Assembly (NCBI GenBank): GCA_019312685.1 | Contig: JAFDCR010000287.1 | Span: 1-9,776 of the forward strand | Direction of reading: 5' to 3' | Length of the DNA stretch: 9,776 nt | Source of the DNA: Deltaproteobacteria bacterium | GTDB taxonomy: Bacteria; Desulfobacterota; Desulfobulbia; Desulfobulbales; BM004 | Shown here: in pieces, positions 6,452 to 9,776 of the stretch | Layout: each line of letters begins with the position of its first letter | Numbering within the stretch: the stretch's first letter is position 1 | Made by a program: the position numbers and the translations under genes | The notes under the pieces: generated by a model | What the model was told of the DNA's origin: nothing | What the model saw: only the letters and a program-made list of their open reading frames with translations | Databases searched by the model: none

Positions 6452-7225
6452 ATGCAGAGAGTTTTTATCGCCGGAGCCCCGCGAACGGGTTCCATGTGGA
6501 CATATAACGTGACACGCGCCTTGCTTGAAAAAGAAGGATTTGACCTGATTCCCAGAGAGATTCCGACCAGTGAATTAGATTTAATAGAAGAAGCGTTTGC
6601 CAAAGCCATCGGCCCCGGAAGGATTTACTGCATTAAAACCCACAAACTTCTCAAGTGTGATCTGAATGACACAAAAATTATTACTAATTATAGGGATGTG
6701 AGGGATAGTATGCTCTCATTCATGAAATTCATGCGGCTCGAAAAAACAGACAATTTTTTTGACACTGCCATGAAAATTATCAAGGGGCAAATGACAACGA
6801 CCGATTACTACTTTACTCACTTCACCACCAACCTTAGGATACGGTATGATGATATTGTTTCCGAACCTATGGGCGTAATTAAACTGATAAATAAGTACTT
6901 GGGCCTTAAGGTGGGACAAAGGCAGATGCTGGTTATCGAAGAAAGATTTTCAAAAAAAAATGTAAAGAAGCTACTCAGTAATTTGGACAAGGTTGCCGTA
7001 TCCAAACAGGGGGAAATCAAAGATGATAAAAGTTCGGTTCATTATGATACTGTCAGGAATCGTGACGGCACTTACAGAATTTTTGATAAAAAGACCGCTT
7101 TCCAAACCTACCATATAACCGAACAGGGAAGCCGTAACTGGAAAGACTACTTTTCCTCTGAACAGCAGGATGAAATAAACAATGCTGTTTCAGATTGGCT
7201 TGTAAAATATGGATTCACTATCTAA
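6452..7225 (+). CDS. PAPS-dependent sulfotransferase
   Basis: This 257-residue protein has the three PAPS-binding elements of the sulfotransferase fold. The 5'-phosphosulfate loop is G-A-P-R-T-G-S-M-W-T (8-17). The 3'-phosphate motif is Y-R-D-V-R-D-S-M-L-S-F (80-90), with R81 and S88 as the likely ligands. The C-terminal N-W-K-D-Y-F-S (229-235) matches the G-x-W-K-x-x-F element. K-T-H at 62-64 fits the usual catalytic-region segment, and R-Y-D-D-I-V-S-E-P-M (131-140) followed by K-Y-L-G-L is the familiar helix-turn. It would transfer sulfate from PAPS to a hydroxyl or amine in the cytoplasm. In this setting a glycan precursor is the natural acceptor, but a lipid cannot be excluded. The gene is relatively AT-rich, and its 3' end overlaps the deacetylase by 17 bases. 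Confidence 0.85.
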   Translation: MQRVFIAGAPRTGSMWTYNVTRALLEKEGFDLIPREIPTSELDLIEEAFAKAIGPGRIYCIKTHKLLKCDLNDTKIITNYRDVRDSMLSFMKFMRLEKTDNFFDTAMKIIKGQMTTTDYYFTHFTTNLRIRYDDIVSEPMGVIKLINKYLGLKVGQRQMLVIEERFSKKNVKKLLSNLDKVAVSKQGEIKDDKSSVHYDTVRNRDGTYRIFDKKTAFQTYHITEQGSRNWKDYFSSEQQDEINNAVSDWLVKYGFTI

Positions 7226-8255
7226 ATATCCTCAGTCATGCCAATCTCAGGAATTACCATGGGTAAATCCAGCCAGAACTGCCTACCGATCTATGCGTGG
7301 AGCCTATCGAAAAGTTCGTGCGGTAAAAAACCGGCTCCTCAACCTCGTTGATCCTCCGGTCATAATTCTTCTCTACCACCGGGTGGCAGACCTGCCGGCT
7401 GATCCGGAAATGCTTGCCGTATCGCCGGAGAATTTCCGGCTGCATCTTACATTTCTCAAACAGCAATTCAAGGTTGTCCGTTTTGAAGAAGACTGGACCC
7501 AGCTAAAAAAGTCCGCAGTTGCCATCACCTTTGACGACGGGTATGCTGATAATGCTGTTGAAGCCTTACCGATTATCGAAGAAGTCGGTGTGCCGGTCAC
7601 ATTCTTTGTCAGTACCGGCAACATAGGAACCGACCGTGAATTCTGGTGGAATCGGCTTGAAAAAATTCTTCTTCAAAAAGGCCGATTCCCGGCCAGCTTC
7701 AGATTGGATGATTCCCGTTTTGGCCGGACATGGGATTCCGCCACATTGGAGCAGCGGCACTCAATGTACAATACACTTGTTGCACTCATGCAGAGAGTTA
7801 CACCTGATAGGAGGGAGTCATGGCTGAACCAGCTGGAACAATGGGCCGGCCCAGTTGAATCCGGGGAAAACTTCCATAGGTCCATGTCACATGATGAAAT
7901 AAAAAAACTTGCAGCAAGTCCGTGGGCTTCAATCGGAGCCCATACAGTGACCCATTCAGCCCTTTCAGCCCTTACCGAAGAGCAGCAACGTAAAGAAATC
8001 TTTACTTCCAAACAGGAACTGGAAAATATGGCAGAATTGGAGATAACAACCTTCTCTTATCCTTTCGGCAGAAAACAGGATTATAACAATATCTCAGTGC
8101 GTCTCAGTCAAGAGGCAGGTTTTGTTAAAGTGGCATCGAATTTCCCGGGACAGGTCCACAGGTGGACCGACCCATATCAACTCCCCAGGCATCTGGTGCG
8201 CAACTGGGACCTGAGTAAATTCAGGGAAGAAATAGAAAGCTTTTGGACCCGATGA
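7209..8255 (+). CDS. Polysaccharide deacetylase (NodB/CE4 type)
   Basis: This 348-residue protein has the NodB homology motifs in order: Y-H-R-V (56-59), motif 1 T-F-D-D-G-Y (107-112, with D109 the expected base and D110 a metal ligand), motif 2 H-T-V-T-H (245-249, metal ligands H245 and H249), and F-S-Y-P-F-G (282-287). About 130 residues separate motifs 1 and 2, a long insertion shared with exopolysaccharide-cluster deacetylases. The reaction is metal-dependent N- or O-deacetylation of a sugar. No signal peptide is seen, so it probably acts in the cytoplasm on a lipid-linked intermediate. ATG 7209 lies inside the sulfotransferase gene (17-base overlap); Met29 is an alternative start that would keep all motifs, and neither has a good ribosome binding site. 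The stop overlaps an ATG as ATGA. Confidence 0.88.
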   Translation: MDSLSKYPQSCQSQELPWVNPARTAYRSMRGAYRKVRAVKNRLLNLVDPPVIILLYHRVADLPADPEMLAVSPENFRLHLTFLKQQFKVVRFEEDWTQLKKSAVAITFDDGYADNAVEALPIIEEVGVPVTFFVSTGNIGTDREFWWNRLEKILLQKGRFPASFRLDDSRFGRTWDSATLEQRHSMYNTLVALMQRVTPDRRESWLNQLEQWAGPVESGENFHRSMSHDEIKKLAASPWASIGAHTVTHSALSALTEEQQRKEIFTSKQELENMAELEITTFSYPFGRKQDYNNISVRLSQEAGFVKVASNFPGQVHRWTDPYQLPRHLVRNWDLSKFREEIESFWTR

Positions 8256-8410
8256 AAATTAAGGGAAAACAGGAAGGCACATCTGCTTTGTCATCAGCCT
8301 ATTCGCATACCTGGGGTATAGCGAACATCCATCTTTCGCGCATCTGCACCTCCCTGTTTTCCCTTATAGATGTGGAAGAAAATGATATATATGACTCCTT
8401 TATCCAGTGA
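8252..8410 (+). CDS. Possible 52-residue small ORF of unknown function
   Basis: An ATG at 8252 overlaps the deacetylase stop as ATGA. The frame stays open for 52 codons to the TGA at 8408-8410, ending nine bases before the next gene, so it fills the gap almost exactly. The peptide begins M-K-I-K-G-K-Q-E-G-T-S and ends E-E-N-D-I-Y-D-S-F-I-Q, with W-G-I-A-N-I-H-L-S in the middle. It is soluble, has one Cys and matches no family I recognise. Against it: a frame of this length can stay open by chance, and most of it lies in a large inverted repeat (8261-8365) that could be the true functional element. It could also be a remnant of a decayed gene. Confidence 0.35.
   Translation: MKIKGKQEGTSALSSAYSHTWGIANIHLSRICTSLFSLIDVEENDIYDSFIQ
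8261..8365 (+). repeat. Large imperfect inverted repeat with nested hairpin
   Basis: The left arm at 8261-8280 and the right arm at 8346-8365 pair over 17 of 20 positions. The outermost 13 base pairs (AAGGGAAAACAGG with CCTGTTTTCCCTT) are perfect. Within the 65-base interior, TTCGCATACC (8302-8311) pairs with GGTATAGCGAA (8315-8325) to give a 10-bp stem, with one bulged A at 8320 and a TGG loop. The element could be a MITE-like insertion, a REP-type repeat or a structured RNA segment between the deacetylase and the glycosyltransferase. It has no T-run after the right arm, so it is not a standard intrinsic terminator. Confidence 0.6.
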
Positions 8411-8419
8411 TCTTATATA

Positions 8420-9688
8420 ATGAAAATCTTGATGCTCAATACCTTTGATGAAGTAGGCGGTGCGGCCCGGGCCGCATTACGCCTGTTCAAGGGAGTCCGC
8501 AAACATAACATCGATGCCGGGCTGCTCGTTCAGTTCAAGACAGGCAATGAACAGCATGTCATCTGCAACCGGAATCCTCTCCGCAAGCTGGTACGTCGGT
8601 TAAAAATCTTTCTTGGTTTGTTGCCGGTGCGTCGTTACCCGAACAAACCGGAAAACAACTTTTCTCCGTCATTGCTGCCGGACAGGAAGTTGGCTGAGAT
8701 TGCCGCAGAACAGCCGGACATCATTCATCTGCATTGGCTGGGCGCCGGTTTTCTCCGGATAGAAACCCTCGGCAAACTCAATAAACCGCTGATCTGGACT
8801 CTGCACGATTCCTGGGCTTTTACCGGCGGCTGTCATGTCCCTTTTGACTGCACAAGATACCGGCAGAACTGCGGCGTCTGCCCGGTTCTCGGCTCCTCCC
8901 GCGAAAATGATCTTTCCCGCCGGGTTTGGCAAAGAAAGCGAAAAGCCTGGCAGAACCTTGACCTGACCGTAGTTGTCCCAAGCCGCTGGATGGCGGACTG
9001 TGTCCGGTCAAGTTCTCTTTTCCGCGATGTCAGGCTTGAAGTGATTCCTTATGGGCTCGACACTGAGAAGTTTCAGCCTCTGGAAAAGAAACAATCCCGG
9101 GATATTTTTAACCTGCCGCGGGACAAAAATATTATCTTATTCGGCGCTGTCCAGGCTTTCAGTGATCCCAATAAGGGTTTCCATCTGCTCCAGTCCGCCC
9201 TGCAGATTGTCGGTAAAGATTCAGCAGACAATCTGGCCCTTTTTTTCAGCGCAATTGACCGGGTTGAATTACCCGATTTGGGGATGGAGGCGGTTTTCCT
9301 CGGCCGCATTCCTGACGATCAACTTGCAGCACTCTATTCTGCTGCCGACGTTTTGGTTGTTCCATCCAAATCGGAGAATCTACCCCTTACGGTTATGGAG
9401 GCAATGGCCTGCGGTACTCCCTGCGTCGCTTTCCGCCAGGGAGGGCTGCCGGATCTGGTTGATCATGAAATTTCTGGTTATCTGGCGCAGCCCTATGACA
9501 CTGAGGATCTTGCGCGCGGAATCACCTGGGTTCTCGAAGACAAAGACCGTTATACGGAACTTGCACAGCTGGTTCGGCAGAAGGTTGAAAAGGAATTCAC
9601 CATGAATAAGGAAGCGGAGCGTTATGTTGCCCTGTATCAAGAGATAATGGCCCCAGGAAGACGCCGGAATATATTAGTGATGAGTTAG
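8420..9688 (+). CDS. GT4-family (GT-B fold) glycosyltransferase, WcaC-like
   Basis: This 422-residue protein has the two Rossmann-like halves of a GT-B enzyme. The N-terminal half opens with M-K-I-L-M-L-N-T and carries G-G-A-A-R-A (13-18), the glycine loop of the acceptor half, then I-I-H-L-H-W (101-106) and H-D-S-W-A-F-T-G-G-C-H (129-139). Four cysteines, C138, C144, C151 and C154, follow in a pattern conserved in this subfamily. The C-terminal half holds the donor-binding E-x7-E, E319 and E327, in S-E-N-L-P-L-T-V-M-E-A-M-A, and G-G-L-P-D-L-V. It transfers a sugar from an NDP-sugar to the growing lipid-linked oligosaccharide on the cytoplasmic side; the sugar is not predictable. No good ribosome binding site is seen. 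The stop TAG at 9686-9688 touches a downstream short-repeat tract, so the last residues may be repeat-derived. Confidence 0.9.
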   Translation: MKILMLNTFDEVGGAARAALRLFKGVRKHNIDAGLLVQFKTGNEQHVICNRNPLRKLVRRLKIFLGLLPVRRYPNKPENNFSPSLLPDRKLAEIAAEQPDIIHLHWLGAGFLRIETLGKLNKPLIWTLHDSWAFTGGCHVPFDCTRYRQNCGVCPVLGSSRENDLSRRVWQRKRKAWQNLDLTVVVPSRWMADCVRSSSLFRDVRLEVIPYGLDTEKFQPLEKKQSRDIFNLPRDKNIILFGAVQAFSDPNKGFHLLQSALQIVGKDSADNLALFFSAIDRVELPDLGMEAVFLGRIPDDQLAALYSAADVLVVPSKSENLPLTVMEAMACGTPCVAFRQGGLPDLVDHEISGYLAQPYDTEDLARGITWVLEDKDRYTELAQLVRQKVEKEFTMNKEAERYVALYQEIMAPGRRRNILVMS

Positions 9689-9717
9689 GACTGAGGGGTA
9701 CAGAGGCACTGAGGCAC
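9688..9717 (+). repeat. Short tandem repeat tract at the 3' end of the glycosyltransferase gene
   Basis: GGACTGA (9688-9694) is the exact complement of TCAGTCC, the first unit of tract A. It is followed by GGGGTAC and then two 8-base units, AGAGGCAC and TGAGGCAC (9702-9717). The tract shares one base with the gene's stop codon. Confidence 0.55.
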
Positions 9718-9725
9718 AATGTTTC

Positions 9726-9776
9726 TTAACCTCAACCTTAATCTCAATCTGTGAGCGAAGCGAACCTTAACCTTAA
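9726..9776 (+). repeat. Hexamer tract running off the right edge
   Basis: TTAACC, TCAACC, TTAATC and TCAATC follow with a 6-base period (9726-9749). After TGTGAGCGAAGCGAACC the hexamer TTAACC returns at 9767 and continues to the window edge. TCAACC is the same hexamer found inside the GT-C gene at 1759-1782. No coding sequence is seen here. Confidence 0.65.

Noticed and set aside
9051..9605. A long open frame overlapping the GT4 gene on the same strand
   Set aside because: It lies wholly inside a gene with clear GT4 motifs and shows no family features of its own.

Overview
The window reads as part of a surface-polysaccharide (exopolysaccharide, capsule or O-antigen type) biosynthesis locus from a Gram-negative bacterium, with the tail of a multiheme cytochrome gene at its left edge. 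All genes lie on the + strand, mostly with short gaps or overlaps. An FN3-plus-CxxCH cytochrome, a large bacterial TMTC-like membrane protein with TPRs, and many short tandem repeats of 6-8 bp would fit an anaerobic member of the Desulfobacterota. That placement is an inference from style; no phylogenetic marker is present.

Layout. Positions 1-597 hold the C-terminal part of a fibronectin-III/multiheme c-type cytochrome that is interrupted by an in-frame TGA at 58-60. Positions 644-2569 encode a GT-C-like polytopic membrane protein with C-terminal TPRs. Three short repeat tracts have been absorbed into its reading frame, each in a predicted loop between membrane segments. Positions 2570-2754 are noncoding and carry an octamer tract and a heptamer tract. 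Next come a Wzx-type flippase (2755-4089), a FemAB/BioF2-like acyltransferase (4086-5228), a CxxCxxxxxCC cysteine-cluster protein (5262-5771), a class I SAM methyltransferase (5800-6426), a PAPS-dependent sulfotransferase (6452-7225), a NodB-type polysaccharide deacetylase (7209-8255), a possible 52-residue small ORF that overlaps a large imperfect inverted repeat (8252-8410), and a GT4 glycosyltransferase (8420-9688). The right edge (9688-9776) is again filled with short tandem repeats.

How the genes may work together. The GT4 enzyme would add a sugar to a lipid-linked oligosaccharide. The deacetylase, sulfotransferase, acyltransferase and methyltransferase would decorate the glycan or its precursor, and the flippase would carry the unit across the inner membrane. 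The GT-C/TPR protein could use a polyprenyl-linked sugar on the periplasmic side. No polymerase, initiating phosphoglycosyltransferase or export porin is in the window, so this is only a piece of the locus.

The least ordinary features are the interrupted cytochrome, the coding heptamer tracts in the GT-C gene, the 8261-8365 inverted repeat with its nested hairpin and overlapping small ORF, and the sulfotransferase/methyltransferase/cysteine-cluster block of visibly lower GC. I found no CRISPR array, tRNA, rRNA, transposase or convincing intrinsic terminator.
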